Positions 10,132 to 19,213 of a stretch of DNA of 64,000 bases are shown in pieces. A model generated the notes under the pieces. It was not told where the DNA came from, ran no database searches, and saw nothing but the letters and a program-made list of their open reading frames with translations. The DNA is taken from the NCBI RefSeq assembly GCF_003987045.1, contig NZ_PIPZ01000001.1, forward strand, positions 62,001-126,000. The letters are read 5' to 3'. This DNA comes from Pseudidiomarina marina (GTDB lineage Bacteria > Pseudomonadota > Gammaproteobacteria > Enterobacterales > Alteromonadaceae). The first letter of the stretch is position 1. Every line of letters starts with the position of its first letter. A program made the translations under genes and the position numbers.

Positions 10132-10573
10132 GCGTAGCTGGCGGCCATTATTACTCGCGGGGTTAGTGATTGCCATGTTAGCACTAGCATGGCTGCCCGT
10201 TGGCGATCTTGATCCAAGCAAGCGCTCAAACAAGCCGTACCTATATGTTTCCTACGAGGTTACCGGTACTAAAAATCCGCAGTTAGAAGATGTTCTGTTT
10301 GATGTACAACAACGAATCGAAAGCCGTCATGAATGGCGATTGCTCGATCAACCACAAGACCATGCCTGGACACTCAATGTTACGGTTGAAGCTGCTGATT
10401 TACTGCAATTGTCAGGGCAGTTGAGCGCGCCAACAGAGAGTGACACAAGCTCTTCGATACAACGTTTTAAAGTGCAAGGGCAGATGGAAACCTTTGGTGC
10501 ATTGCCGGAGCAGTACGTCAAAATATTAATTGAGCTTGTTGAAAACGGCCATAAAGCGCAATCAAGCTTGTGA
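10121..10573 (+). CDS. Small membrane-anchored protein of unknown function
   Basis: I do not recognise a family. The 150-aa product starts with a basic stretch and one hydrophobic segment (residues ~10-27, [18 protein letters not shown]), followed by a ~120-residue soluble domain that would face the periplasm. It has no cysteine and no lipobox. Its ATG lies inside the last codons of rlmB (11-base overlap), suggesting translational coupling, so it is the third gene of an rnr-rlmB unit. A candidate rpsF promoter begins at its stop codon. Confidence 0.75.
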   Translation: MAIKRSWRPLLLAGLVIAMLALAWLPVGDLDPSKRSNKPYLYVSYEVTGTKNPQLEDVLFDVQQRIESRHEWRLLDQPQDHAWTLNVTVEAADLLQLSGQLSAPTESDTSSSIQRFKVQGQMETFGALPEQYVKILIELVENGHKAQSSL

Positions 10574-10596
10574 TTGCAGGCGTTATAGGCTAAAAT
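10568..10596 (+). promoter_or_regulatory. Candidate promoter for rpsF-priB-rpsR-rplI
   Basis: TTGTGA at 10568-10573 and TAAAAT at 10591-10596 are 17 bases apart, predicting a start near 10603 and a leader of about 100 nt before rpsF. Confidence 0.45.
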
Positions 10597-10649
10597 CCCG
10601 CCGCTTAAATCAGTCTGAAGTATTTTATTCATTTAAAAAAGCGTTCCTT

Positions 10650-10682
10650 GCTGCTGAGGGTGTGACTGAGCCAGTCAGTAGC
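10650..10682 (+). promoter_or_regulatory. Hairpin in the rpsF leader (possible S6:S18 site)
   Basis: GCTGCTGA at 10650-10657 pairs with TCAGTAGC at 10675-10682 (eight pairs, one G-U) about 20 bases before the rpsF start. A competing inner hairpin GACTG-AGC-CAGTC (10664-10676) is possible. Leaders of rpsF operons in many bacteria contain a structure bound by the S6:S18 complex; I cannot confirm the conserved CCG bulge here, so the match is only by position. Confidence 0.35.
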
Positions 10683-10703
10683 TATGAACCATAAGGAGCA
10701 GAA

Positions 10704-11078
10704 ATGCGTCATTATGAAATCGTATTCATGGTCCATCCAGACCAGAGCGAGCAAGTCCCTGGCATGATCGAGCGTTACAGCGAGACCATCAAACAGGGAA
10801 GCGGTACCATTCATCGTTTAGAAGACTGGGGCCGTCGTCAGTTGGCATACCCAATCAACAAGTTGCACAAAGCACACTACGTGTTGATGAACATCGAAGC
10901 GACTGCTGAAGTTGTTGAAGAGCTGGAAACAGCTTTCCGTTACAACGATGCGGTATTACGCAGCATGATCATGCGCAAGAAAGAAGCGGAAACTGAAGCT
11001 TCTCCATTGAGCAAGAAAGACGAGCCGCGTAAGAGCGAAAGCCGTAACGAAGAGCAAGACGACAGCGAAGCGGCATAA
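10704..11078 (+). CDS. rpsF: 30S ribosomal protein S6
   Basis: Platform protein of the 30S subunit that binds as a heterodimer with S18. The 124-aa sequence starts [20 protein letters not shown] and continues with the family's [21 protein letters not shown] core; the last 25 residues are acidic and Ser-rich ([15 protein letters not shown]), like the E. coli tail to which RimK adds glutamates. The start is preceded by AAGGAG. It heads the classic rpsF-priB-rpsR-rplI operon. Confidence 0.98.
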   Translation: MRHYEIVFMVHPDQSEQVPGMIERYSETIKQGSGTIHRLEDWGRRQLAYPINKLHKAHYVLMNIEATAEVVEELETAFRYNDAVLRSMIMRKKEAETEASPLSKKDEPRKSESRNEEQDDSEAA

Positions 11079-11103
11079 GCCGTAACTCACTGAGTCTACT
11101 ATT

Positions 11104-11653
<550 letters not shown>

Positions 11654-11696
11654 GCCGGCATCGCGAACGATCTCAGAAACTCAGAGGTAGCGTACA

Positions 11697-12149
11697 ATGG
11701 AAATCATTCTATTAGACAAAATTGCCAACTTAGGTAGCTTGGGTGACCAAGTTTCAGTTAAGTCTGGCTATGCACGTAACTTTTTGTTCCCACAAGGTAA
11801 AGCAGTTCCTGCTACCGAAGCGAACATCAAAGTATTTGAAGAGCGTCGTGCTGAACTTGAAGCTAAATTGGCAGAAGAGTTAGCAGCAGCGCAAGCACGT
11901 GCAGAAAAAATCAATGCACTTGAGCCGGTTGTGATTAGCTCTAAAGCTGGTGACGAAGGTAAGTTGTTTGGTTCAATCGGTACTCGCGACATCGCGGATG
12001 CAGTAACTGCTGCAGGCGTTGAAGTTGTGAAAGCTGAAGTATTATTACCACACGGTACTTTGCGTGAAGTTGGTGAATACGACATCGAGTTGCACTTGCA
12101 CTCAGACGTATTTGCTACTGTGAAGTTACAGGTTGTTGCTGCTGACTAA
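11697..12149 (+). CDS. rplI: 50S ribosomal protein L9
   Basis: The 150-aa protein begins [19 protein letters not shown] with the [14 protein letters not shown] motif of the N-terminal rRNA-binding domain; a long connecting helix (~45-75, Ala/Glu-rich) joins it to the C-terminal domain. L9 binds near the L1 stalk base and limits frameshifting. It closes the rpsF operon and is followed by a clear terminator. Confidence 0.98.
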   Translation: MEIILLDKIANLGSLGDQVSVKSGYARNFLFPQGKAVPATEANIKVFEERRAELEAKLAEELAAAQARAEKINALEPVVISSKAGDEGKLFGSIGTRDIADAVTAAGVEVVKAEVLLPHGTLREVGEYDIELHLHSDVFATVKLQVVAAD

Positions 12150-12173
12150 TTGAGTCGCAGTTATCAATTTAAG

Positions 12174-12203
12174 AAAGCTGTCCATTCGGGCAGCTTTTTT
12201 TTT
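12174..12203 (+). terminator. Rho-independent terminator after rplI
   Basis: AAAGCTGTCC at 12174-12183 pairs with GGGCAGCTTT at 12188-12197 around ATTC, followed by an uninterrupted T run to 12203. It ends the rpsF-priB-rpsR-rplI transcript. Confidence 0.92.
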
Positions 12204-12302
12204 GGATTTTTTTTAAATCGTGTAAACCATAATGTGGTTAGTGACGACATACTAGGTACGAGAAATAACACTTAGCTGTACCAACTGAATCAAGGACTAA
12301 CA

Positions 12303-12872
12303 GTGACAGCCCAAATACTAACAACAACGCAGTTTGATGATCCTGACATCGCACTTGCTAAAAAAGCCGGTGCTGGCGATCTCCAGGCGTTTCGAGAAAT
12401 TTATGAACGGCACCATCGCCGAGTTTACGGTTTGGTACTGAGACTCGCGGCCGATCATGATGCCGCTCAGGATGTGACGCAAGAAGTGTTTATTCAGCTG
12501 TGGAAGAATCTCGAACGATTTCGCGGTGAGAGCAAGTTTAGTACGTGGTTACATACTGTCGCGACACGTGTGGCAATAACCGAATTGCGTAAACAAACGA
12601 AGCGTCTCAGCAAATTGCAGTTAGCTGGCGAGAACCAAGCGCAATTTGAACAGCAACTGGTGCAAGAAGATAGTGCTGACTTAAACCAACTGGATCACTT
12701 AGTAAAACGACTTCCGTTACAGATGCGCTGGGTTTTCGTGCTGCATTGTTTAGAGGGAATGCGCCATGAAGACGTGGCCGAGGAGTTAGGTATAGCAGTA
12801 GGCACTAGCAAAGCGCAGGTATTTCGCGCCCGAACATTATTAGAGGAGTGGCTAAGTTATGACAACGCATGA
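12303..12872 (+). CDS. ECF-type RNA polymerase sigma factor
   Basis: The 189-aa protein has sigma region 2 (~20-90; AFREIYERHHRRVYGLVLRL and the DVTQEVFIQLWKNLERF block) and region 4 (~130-185; MRWVFVLHCLEGMRHEDVAEELGI followed by GTSKAQVFRARTLL), with no regions 1.1 or 3, so it is a group IV (extracytoplasmic function) sigma factor. It starts with GTG at 12303. It overlaps the next gene by 14 bases, and that gene encodes a single-pass protein placed like an anti-sigma factor. A DUF4097 protein follows, which suggests envelope-related targets, but the target regulon cannot be read from here. Confidence 0.92.
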   Translation: MTAQILTTTQFDDPDIALAKKAGAGDLQAFREIYERHHRRVYGLVLRLAADHDAAQDVTQEVFIQLWKNLERFRGESKFSTWLHTVATRVAITELRKQTKRLSKLQLAGENQAQFEQQLVQEDSADLNQLDHLVKRLPLQMRWVFVLHCLEGMRHEDVAEELGIAVGTSKAQVFRARTLLEEWLSYDNA

Positions 12873-13389
12873 TAACCGAGCTCAAAAGCTTGATGCGCTT
12901 ATCCAACAAGCCATCGCTGAAAACCGTGAAGTAACCCCTCCGCGAGATCTTTGGCGTGGTATTGAAGCGAGTATCAGTCGCAGTCAAGTCACGTTGAAAC
13001 GTAAACCTAGCAATTACTGGGTGTGGTTCACTGGTGCGGCGGCTTCGATATTTGTCATTGTTGGCGTTACCTTGAGCTTATCGATGAATTCAGTCAGTAC
13101 AACCGTCAATGGGCAACAGCTTGAACTGTTGACCATGGTGACGCAGCAGCATCAACAACAACGCCAGATACTTTTAGCGAACTATGAAGATGCTGGTTTA
13201 CAACCTACTTTTTCAGAGCTGCAATCTGAGCTTGAACAATTGCGTAGCGCTGCTGTGCAAGTCACAGAGCAATTGCGACTCGATCCGGATAATAGTGAGT
13301 TGTGGCAGTTTCTCCAATGGCTGCATCAGCAAGAACTCGATTTATTAAAAGTTATGTATCAACAACCACGCACCTATCAGCAGGTGTAA
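12859..13389 (+). CDS. Putative anti-sigma factor, single-pass membrane protein
   Basis: The 176-aa product has a ~50-residue cytosolic N-terminus with a PPRDLWRGIEASI motif (~27-39) seen in anti-sigma proteins of similar cassettes, one transmembrane segment (~54-75) and a periplasmic Gln-rich, probably coiled-coil domain. No HxxxCxxC zinc anti-sigma motif is present. The role is inferred from topology and from the 14-base overlap with the ECF sigma gene upstream; a DUF4097 gene follows 13 bases later. Confidence 0.7.
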   Translation: MTTHDNRAQKLDALIQQAIAENREVTPPRDLWRGIEASISRSQVTLKRKPSNYWVWFTGAAASIFVIVGVTLSLSMNSVSTTVNGQQLELLTMVTQQHQQQRQILLANYEDAGLQPTFSELQSELEQLRSAAVQVTEQLRLDPDNSELWQFLQWLHQQELDLLKVMYQQPRTYQQV

Positions 13390-13402
13390 CAGGAGTACGA
13401 CC

Positions 13403-14350
13403 ATGAAAGTATTTAATATGTTGATTGGCGCCGTTGTAATCGCGCTATCGTTTTCAGCACAGGCTCAGGGCGAACGAGTTGACCAGAAACTAGACATTCC
13501 AGCAAATGCACGCGTTGTTATTGATACAATGCGTGGCGAAGTGGATATTCGAGGTGGTTCAAATAATGTTGCCCACGTTACTGGTCGCTTGGACAAACAC
13601 GCTGAGAAGTTTGTTTTTGAGTTAAACGGCGATACTTTGACGATTAAAGTTGAAATGCCAAAGCGTGGTAATTACAACGATAACGATGGTAACGATCTGA
13701 CAATAACATTACCTGAAACCGCTAGAGTAGAAGCTCGCGGCGTATCAGTAGATTTTAAAGTATCAAACTTTAAATCAGCCGTAACGGCGAATACCGTCAG
13801 CGGAGATATTGCGGCTTCACAACTTGTTGGTAACGCACAGCTTGAGTCTGTAAGCGGCGATATCGAAGGAAAAGGTCTTGCCGGCGAACTAGCACTACGC
13901 AGCGTGAGTGGCGATGTGAAGGACCATGGCAGTGATAGCTCACGTGCAACTTATTCCAGCGTGAGTGGTGACTTGGCCGCAAAAACAAATGCCAAGGTTG
14001 TGCGTGTAGAAGCTGTTTCTGGTGATATCGAGTTGCGCTTGCAACGTATCGAGTCACTTCAGGTGAATAGTGTTAGCGGTGATATCGATGCAAACTTAGA
14101 AGTAGCTCGTGAAGGCCGAGTGAGCGTTGAGAGTGTTAGCGGTGAAGTCAATATGCTGTTCAAGGGGTCTATTGACGCCGATATCGATGCTAAAACAAGT
14201 GCTGGTGGCGCTATCCATAATCACTTAACACAACAACAAGCAGAAGAATCACCCTTCGGCATTGGCCAACGCCTTAGCTTGCAGTTGGGCGAGCGTAGCG
14301 GCTCAATGACCTTCCGTACGGTTAGCGGTGACATCGTTCTTAAAAAGTAA
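13403..14350 (+). CDS. Exported DUF4097 beta-repeat protein
   Basis: The 315-aa protein has a signal peptide (residues 1-22, cleavage after AQA) and a right-handed repeat region in which the motif VSGD or VSGE returns eight times between about residues 132 and 310, each with a short beta-strand pattern (NTVSGDI, ESVSGDI, RSVSGDV, SSVSGDL, EAVSGDI, NSVSGDI, ESVSGEV, RTVSGDI). This is the DUF4097 (adhesin-like beta-solenoid) type. No enzyme motif is visible. It is the third gene of the ECF sigma cassette and is closed by a strong terminator, so it is probably a cell-envelope output or sensor of that system. Confidence 0.85.
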   Translation: MKVFNMLIGAVVIALSFSAQAQGERVDQKLDIPANARVVIDTMRGEVDIRGGSNNVAHVTGRLDKHAEKFVFELNGDTLTIKVEMPKRGNYNDNDGNDLTITLPETARVEARGVSVDFKVSNFKSAVTANTVSGDIAASQLVGNAQLESVSGDIEGKGLAGELALRSVSGDVKDHGSDSSRATYSSVSGDLAAKTNAKVVRVEAVSGDIELRLQRIESLQVNSVSGDIDANLEVAREGRVSVESVSGEVNMLFKGSIDADIDAKTSAGGAIHNHLTQQQAEESPFGIGQRLSLQLGERSGSMTFRTVSGDIVLKK

Positions 14351-14367
14351 TTGATTGGAACGAGAAG

Positions 14368-14403
14368 AAGCGAATCAGCAAAATTATGCTGATTCGCTTT
14401 CTT
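14368..14403 (+). terminator. Terminator after the ECF sigma cassette
   Basis: A perfect 13-bp stem, AAGCGAATCAGCA at 14368-14380 with TGCTGATTCGCTT at 14387-14399, closes a 6-base AAATTA loop and is followed by TTCTT. Confidence 0.85.
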
Positions 14404-14463
14404 ACTGAGGCATCATTTTGTATAGTTTCGCTTGGTCGTTCAAATTAGTTCACTGGGACATTC

Positions 14464-15894
14464 ATGGCAGACAAGCGCAGCGATAAGCATTCACGGCAAG
14501 GACAGCAAAAAATAAAAGATGCCAAACTAGATGCAATAAAAACGCCTCCCCATTCGATTGAAGCAGAGCAATCAGTTCTGGGTGGGTTGATGCTGGATAA
14601 TCAGGCCTGGGATACGATTGCTGGGGAATTGATTGCGGATGATTTTTATCATCGCGGGCATCGCCTTATTTATCGAGCCATGCATCATTTAGCCGAGCGT
14701 ACCCAACCGATTGACTTGGTCACAGTATCTGAAGTATTGGAAACCTCCGGCGAACTTCAAGATGTTGGTGGTTTCGCGTACTTAGGTGAAATTGCCAAAA
14801 ACACGCCAAGTGCAGCAAACATTAGAGCCTACGCGCAGATTGTACGCGAGCGCGCAGTGTTGCGAGAAATGATTGCAGTGGCCAATGAAATTGCCGAATC
14901 TGGTTTTGACACCCAAAACCGAACTTCCAGCGAACTTCTTGATCTTGCTGAAAGCAAAGTTTTTCAGATTGCCGAAAAACGTACCAACGAGAATGAAGGG
15001 CCGCAACCAATCTCGCCAATTCTGCAGAAAACTATCGATAGAATTGACGAACTTAGCCGTAGTAAAAATCATAATGGTATTACTGGCGCTTCAACCGGCT
15101 TCTATGATCTCGACCAAATGACAGCTGGATTACAACCGTCGGATCTCATTATTGTCGCAGCGCGTCCATCGATGGGGAAAACAACGTTTGCAATGAACCT
15201 AGCTGAAAACATTGCGATGCGCGCTGAGAAACCCGTTCTTGTGTTTAGTTTAGAAATGCCATCGGAACAAATCATGATGCGTATGCTCGCTTCACTAAGC
15301 CATGTGGACCAAACTAGAATTCGTACTGGGCGACTCGAAGAAGACGAATGGTCGCGTATCGCCTCAACAATCAATATTCTCAAAGATAAGAATAATATTT
15401 ATATCGATGACTCATCTGGATTAACCCCGACTGAGGTGCGCTCTAGAGCACGACGTGTTTATCGCGAGAGTGGTGGTCTTTCGATGATTATGGTCGATTA
15501 TCTGCAGTTAATGACCGTGCCAGGTATGTCAGAAAACCGAACGCTTGAGATTGCTGAAATCTCTCGCTCATTGAAAGCGTTAGCGAAAGAACTTGAAGTG
15601 CCTGTTGTTGCTTTGTCGCAGTTGAACCGCTCGTTGGAACAACGCACCAACAAACGGCCGGTTAACTCTGATTTACGTGAATCAGGCTCAATTGAGCAGG
15701 ATGCCGACGTGATTATGTTTATCTATCGTGATGAAGTTTATCATCCAGAAAGTGAAGAAAAGGGCGTAGCGGAAGTGATTATTGGTAAGCAGCGTAATGG
15801 TCCTATTGGCAGTGTGAAGCTAAAATTCCAAGGACATTACTCGCGCTTTGATAATTTAGCGAAGATTGATATGCCAGACGGGCCTGATTACTAG
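14464..15894 (+). CDS. dnaB: Replicative DNA helicase DnaB
   Basis: Hexameric 5'-to-3' helicase that unwinds DNA at the fork and recruits primase. The 476-aa protein has the helical N-terminal domain (PHSIEAEQSVLGGLM, ~28-130), a linker, and the RecA-like motor domain with Walker A ARPSMGKT (~234-241), MVDYLQLM as Walker B and the SDLRESGSIEQDADV motif. It is full length with no intein. The gene stands alone between a terminator and the convergent zur gene; an inverted repeat spans its stop codon. Confidence 0.97.
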   Translation: MADKRSDKHSRQGQQKIKDAKLDAIKTPPHSIEAEQSVLGGLMLDNQAWDTIAGELIADDFYHRGHRLIYRAMHHLAERTQPIDLVTVSEVLETSGELQDVGGFAYLGEIAKNTPSAANIRAYAQIVRERAVLREMIAVANEIAESGFDTQNRTSSELLDLAESKVFQIAEKRTNENEGPQPISPILQKTIDRIDELSRSKNHNGITGASTGFYDLDQMTAGLQPSDLIIVAARPSMGKTTFAMNLAENIAMRAEKPVLVFSLEMPSEQIMMRMLASLSHVDQTRIRTGRLEEDEWSRIASTINILKDKNNIYIDDSSGLTPTEVRSRARRVYRESGGLSMIMVDYLQLMTVPGMSENRTLEIAEISRSLKALAKELEVPVVALSQLNRSLEQRTNKRPVNSDLRESGSIEQDADVIMFIYRDEVYHPESEEKGVAEVIIGKQRNGPIGSVKLKFQGHYSRFDNLAKIDMPDGPDY

Positions 15895-15899
15895 GCCCG
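15879..15899 (+). terminator. Hairpin across the dnaB stop codon
   Basis: CGGGCCT at 15879-15885 pairs perfectly with AGGCCCG at 15893-15899 and the TAG of dnaB (15892-15894) falls at the loop border. There is only a weak T-rich stretch after it, so efficiency is uncertain; it separates the convergent dnaB and zur genes. Confidence 0.45.
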
Positions 15900-15908
15900 C
15901 TCGCTTTA

Positions 15909-16349
15909 TTAACGGCAGTCTTTGCAGAGGCCGTGCGCCTCAATGGTTTGCGAAGCAACTAAGAAACCTTGTCCCTCAGCCTGCTTTTTCAGCGCATCAT
16001 ATACACCGTCTGATTGTATCTCTTGCACCGATCCGCAACGCTCACAAATTAACATTTGTACCGGATGCTGGTGGTCAAAATGGCTGCATAATACGTAGCT
16101 GTTTGACGATGTGATTTTGTGAACAAAACCCTGCTCTTGCAAGAAATCTAATGCGCGATAAATGGTTGGCGGTTTAGCATTCGGTACCGCTGCTTTGAGT
16201 TTATCAAGCAGGTCGTAAGCACCAATAGCACCTTCTTGTTCAGCAAGGATCTCAAAAACCTCGCGGCGTGCCGGCGTTAAGCGGGCGCCACGTTGTTCAC
16301 ATAGTTGTTCGGCCTTATTGACGAGGCGCTGGGTTTCTTGTGTGTTCAT
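15909..16349 (-). CDS. zur: Fur-family regulator, Zur type
   Basis: The 146-aa protein has an N-terminal winged-helix domain (LTPARREVFEILAEQEGAI, ~24-42; PPTIYRALDFLQEQGFVHK as recognition region) and a C-terminal metal-binding domain with CERCGS (~100-105) and a closing CKDC pair. The N-terminal AEQLCEQRGARLTPAR and the LCSH-FDHQHPVQ pattern fit zinc uptake regulator Zur better than Fur. It would repress zinc-import genes when zinc is sufficient; no target is obvious in this window. Other Fur-family specificities cannot be excluded from sequence alone. Confidence 0.85.
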   Translation of the reverse strand: MNTQETQRLVNKAEQLCEQRGARLTPARREVFEILAEQEGAIGAYDLLDKLKAAVPNAKPPTIYRALDFLQEQGFVHKITSSNSYVLCSHFDHQHPVQMLICERCGSVQEIQSDGVYDALKKQAEGQGFLVASQTIEAHGLCKDCR

Positions 16350-16418
16350 GAGCAGCAGTTTATCATCGCTTTCATCAGGCGCAAAGCGCCATCTGTCAGT
16401 GACTTGAAAGGAATATAA

Positions 16419-17960
16419 ATGAAAACAATAAAAGCACTTTGTTGGTTGGCGTTTTTTGTATTGTTCAGTGCGAATTCATGGGCGGCTGATGATCCGACAA
16501 TTGAACAACTTCAATACCAATTAAACCGTGGTGAATTGACCAGTGTTGTTTTGGTTGAACGGTACTTGGATAGAATTGCCCAACACAATCGTGATGGTGC
16601 CGAACTTCAAGCGGTTTTGTCTGTGCAGGAGCGTGAGAAGCTATTACAGCAAGCCAAGCAGCTCGATGCTGAGCGTGAAGCCGGGAAAACTCGCAGTTCA
16701 ATGCACGGTATTCCTGTACTGTTGAAAGATAATATTGATACTGCTGACGGGTTAGCTAACACCGCAGGTTCTTATTTATTGCGTGACCATATGCCACCCA
16801 ACGATGCTTTTATTGTGGCGAAATTGCGCGAAGCCGGTGCAATTATTTTGGGTAAAGCCAACTTAAGTGAATGGGCGAACTTTCGCTCGACCAATTCGTC
16901 TTCTGGATGGAGTAGTTTGGGTGGTTTAGTTAAGAACCCATATGATCAGTCACGCACCGCTTGTGGCTCTAGTTCGGGTTCAGCTGCCGCGGTGAGCGCT
17001 AACTTTATTCCCGTTGCGGTTGGTACTGAAACGGACGGTAGTCTTGTTTGTCCGGCTGCCATTAACGGCATTGTGACCATTAAACCAACGGTTGGTTTAC
17101 TCAGCCGCGATGGGATTATCCCGATCTCTGCAAGTCAAGATACGGCCGGACCAATGGCTCGTAGCGTCGCCGATGCCGTACATCTAATGATGGCGATGCT
17201 GGGTTACGATAAAAGCGATGCCGCGAGTTATAACGATACAGTCAATTATGTAGAACATCTAAAAACCGATGGTTTGAAAGGAAAGCGCATTGGTGTGATG
17301 CGCGAGCTCGCTGGCTACAATAACGAGCTTGACCGCGTGTTTAATCGTCGGATTGAGGAGCTAGAAGCAGCTGGCGCCATTATTGTTGATGACCTCAGAT
17401 TTCCAAATGGACGCAATTGGGGTGGCGATGAATATACCGTTTTGCTGTATGAGTTCGCTCATGGCATGCGCGAGTACTTTGAACAGAGCCCGCATCCGGA
17501 TTTTAGTTCATTGGAAGACCTTATTGCTGCAAACAAGGAACATGCAGGCGTCACCATGAAATGGTTTGGACAAGAATTGTTCGAAATGTCAGTCGCTCGC
17601 CAAGCTGACCATGAGGATTATAAGCAAGCTAAGGCTGATGCTAAACGCAAAGCGGGCAAAGAAGGTATCGATGCGGTCTTGAAAGAGCATAACTTAGACA
17701 TGCTTATTGCGCCGACTGTATCACCGGCATGGAAAATTGATTTAATTAATGGTGATCATTTTACCGGTTCAGCGAGTGGGGCGGCCGCAGTTGCTGGATA
17801 TCCTCATATTACTGTGCCGATGGGTTTTGTTCAGCACATGCCAGTTGGATTAAGTTTTTTCGGCACCGCTCGTAGTGAGGGTGTTTTGATTGAAGCAGCA
17901 CATGCTTTTGAATTGATGACGCAGGCACGACGGGCTCCGGTTGTGGCTAGCCCTCACTAG
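16419..17960 (+). CDS. Exported amidase, amidase-signature family
   Basis: The 513-aa protein has a signal peptide (1-22, cleaved after SWA) and the amidase-signature core: the catalytic Lys in PVLLKDNIDT (~103), and the Gly/Ser block CGSSSGSAAAVSAN (~184-197) followed by GTETDGSLVCPAA, which supply the Ser-cisSer-Lys triad. The family hydrolyses amide bonds in many small substrates; here the substrate is unknown, and an export signal argues for an extracytoplasmic peptide or amide rather than glutamyl-tRNA. It is a single gene, divergent from zur across 69 bases. Confidence 0.9.
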   Translation: MKTIKALCWLAFFVLFSANSWAADDPTIEQLQYQLNRGELTSVVLVERYLDRIAQHNRDGAELQAVLSVQEREKLLQQAKQLDAEREAGKTRSSMHGIPVLLKDNIDTADGLANTAGSYLLRDHMPPNDAFIVAKLREAGAIILGKANLSEWANFRSTNSSSGWSSLGGLVKNPYDQSRTACGSSSGSAAAVSANFIPVAVGTETDGSLVCPAAINGIVTIKPTVGLLSRDGIIPISASQDTAGPMARSVADAVHLMMAMLGYDKSDAASYNDTVNYVEHLKTDGLKGKRIGVMRELAGYNNELDRVFNRRIEELEAAGAIIVDDLRFPNGRNWGGDEYTVLLYEFAHGMREYFEQSPHPDFSSLEDLIAANKEHAGVTMKWFGQELFEMSVARQADHEDYKQAKADAKRKAGKEGIDAVLKEHNLDMLIAPTVSPAWKIDLINGDHFTGSASGAAAVAGYPHITVPMGFVQHMPVGLSFFGTARSEGVLIEAAHAFELMTQARRAPVVASPH

Positions 17961-18012
17961 TAGAGAGTGGTAGAATCGCGCGCTCGAATTGAAACAGTAG
18001 TGAAGAAGTACA

Positions 18013-19035
18013 ATGACCTATTATGATGCCGACAAATTAATTGCAATTGCGCCGATGTTAGATTGGACTGATCGGCATTGTCGGTATTTTCATCGGTTAT
18101 TGACCCAAAAGTCAGTGCTTTACACTGAAATGGTGACTACAGGCGCAATTATTCACGGGAAAATGGACTTTTTGCAGTTTAACCCTGAAGAGCAACCCGT
18201 GGTTCTTCAGCTCGGTGGTAGCGACCCTGCGGCCATGGCTGAGTGCACTGCGCGAGCAGCTGAACGTGGTTATCAAGAAGTAAACATCAATGTTGGTTGC
18301 CCGTCAGATCGAGTGCAAAACGGTAGTTTCGGCGCCTGCTTAATGGCCGAGCCGGAAATTGTAGCAGCATGCGTTAAAGCGATGCGCGACGCCGCACCGA
18401 ATACGATTGTTTCGGTCAAAACTCGACTTGGCATTGATGAACACGATAGTGACGAGTATCTTCAAGCGTTTATGGAGCCGGTAATGGATGCCGGTTGCCA
18501 GCATTTTACTCTGCATGCACGTAACGCCTGGCTAAAAGGCTTGAGCCCGAAACAAAATAGGGACGTTCCTCCGCTTCGCTATGATCGTGTATATCGCATG
18601 AAAGAGCGTTACCCGCATTTGCACCTATCTATTAATGGCGGCATTAAAAGTGTTGCCGAAATCAAGCAGCATCTACACTATGTTGATGGCGTGATGATTG
18701 GCCGTGAAGCCTATCAAAATCCATATCTGTTAACTGAGTTTGACGGTTTACTCGGACATAATCGTCAGGTTGACGTCGAGTTGGTTATTGAAACAATGAT
18801 TGCCTATACCGATCACCATGTGGAGCAAGGCGGCCGACCATGGCATGTATTACGACATATGATTGGTTTGTTTCAAGGTGGGCCTGGTGCTAAAAAGTGG
18901 CGACAGGTACTCAGCCAGCTTGGTCCGCAAGCTACTGCTGCGCGTCCTGTTTTGGAGGCGGCATACCATGAAGTTGTATCAGCCCGTACGCTTTTTGCCG
19001 AAAAATTGGCTAATTTCGCAACTGAAACAAGTTAA
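18013..19035 (+). CDS. dusA: tRNA-dihydrouridine(20/20a) synthase
   Basis: FMN-dependent enzyme that reduces uridines 20 and 20a in the tRNA D-loop with NADPH. The 340-aa protein starts with IAIAPMLDWTDRHCRYFHR and has the catalytic Cys in VNINVGCPSDRVQNGSFGA (Cys near residue 97), the FMN-phosphate site INGGIKS and GVMIGREAYQNPY. The C-terminal four-helix tRNA-binding domain is present. DusA rather than DusB or DusC is supported by the DWTDRH start and the LKGLSPKQNR block. Confidence 0.95.
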   Translation: MTYYDADKLIAIAPMLDWTDRHCRYFHRLLTQKSVLYTEMVTTGAIIHGKMDFLQFNPEEQPVVLQLGGSDPAAMAECTARAAERGYQEVNINVGCPSDRVQNGSFGACLMAEPEIVAACVKAMRDAAPNTIVSVKTRLGIDEHDSDEYLQAFMEPVMDAGCQHFTLHARNAWLKGLSPKQNRDVPPLRYDRVYRMKERYPHLHLSINGGIKSVAEIKQHLHYVDGVMIGREAYQNPYLLTEFDGLLGHNRQVDVELVIETMIAYTDHHVEQGGRPWHVLRHMIGLFQGGPGAKKWRQVLSQLGPQATAARPVLEAAYHEVVSARTLFAEKLANFATETS

Positions 19036-19144
19036 CTGCACATCAGTGAAGCTCGGGTATATGATCACTTTTAATTAAAAAGAAAATATACAAGCCTTTG
19101 AAAAATAAAGAATAAATAAATTTTTTAGCGTCACCCGCCAAAGT

Positions 19145-19160
19145 TGGCACAACCTTTGCT
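19145..19160 (+). promoter_or_regulatory. Sigma-54 (RpoN) type promoter
   Basis: TGGCACA at 19145-19151 and TTGCT at 19156-19160 match the -24/-12 consensus TGGCACG-N4-TTGCW with one mismatch and the required 10 bases between the GG and GC. The start would be near 19171, about 43 bases before the 90-aa exported protein. The ~60 bases upstream are very A/T rich, as expected around IHF and enhancer-binding sites, but I cannot name an activator site. Confidence 0.75.
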
Positions 19161-19161
19161 T

Positions 19162-19208
19162 ATCTCCTAGCGACTAAATAATTAGTCCACGAATACTAAC
19201 TAGGAGAT
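19162..19208 (+). promoter_or_regulatory. Nested inverted repeats at the 5' end of the sigma-54 transcript
   Basis: ATCTCCTAG (19162-19170) is the exact reverse complement of CTAGGAGAT (19200-19208), which contains the Shine-Dalgarno sequence of the next gene. Inside lies a second hairpin, GACTAA (19172-19177) with TTAGTC (19182-19187). If transcription starts near 19171 the outer left arm is not transcribed, and only the inner hairpin would sit at the RNA 5' end. Confidence 0.5.
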
Positions 19209-19213
19209 TACCC

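Noticed and set aside
12204-12302. ECF-dependent autoregulatory promoter before the sigma gene
   Set aside because: An AACCA-N5-TGGTT repeat is visible, but no -35 GGAAC-like plus -10 pair at the right spacing could be supported.
15151-15200. Intein in dnaB
   Set aside because: The helicase motor reads through without insertion and the length of 476 aa is normal.
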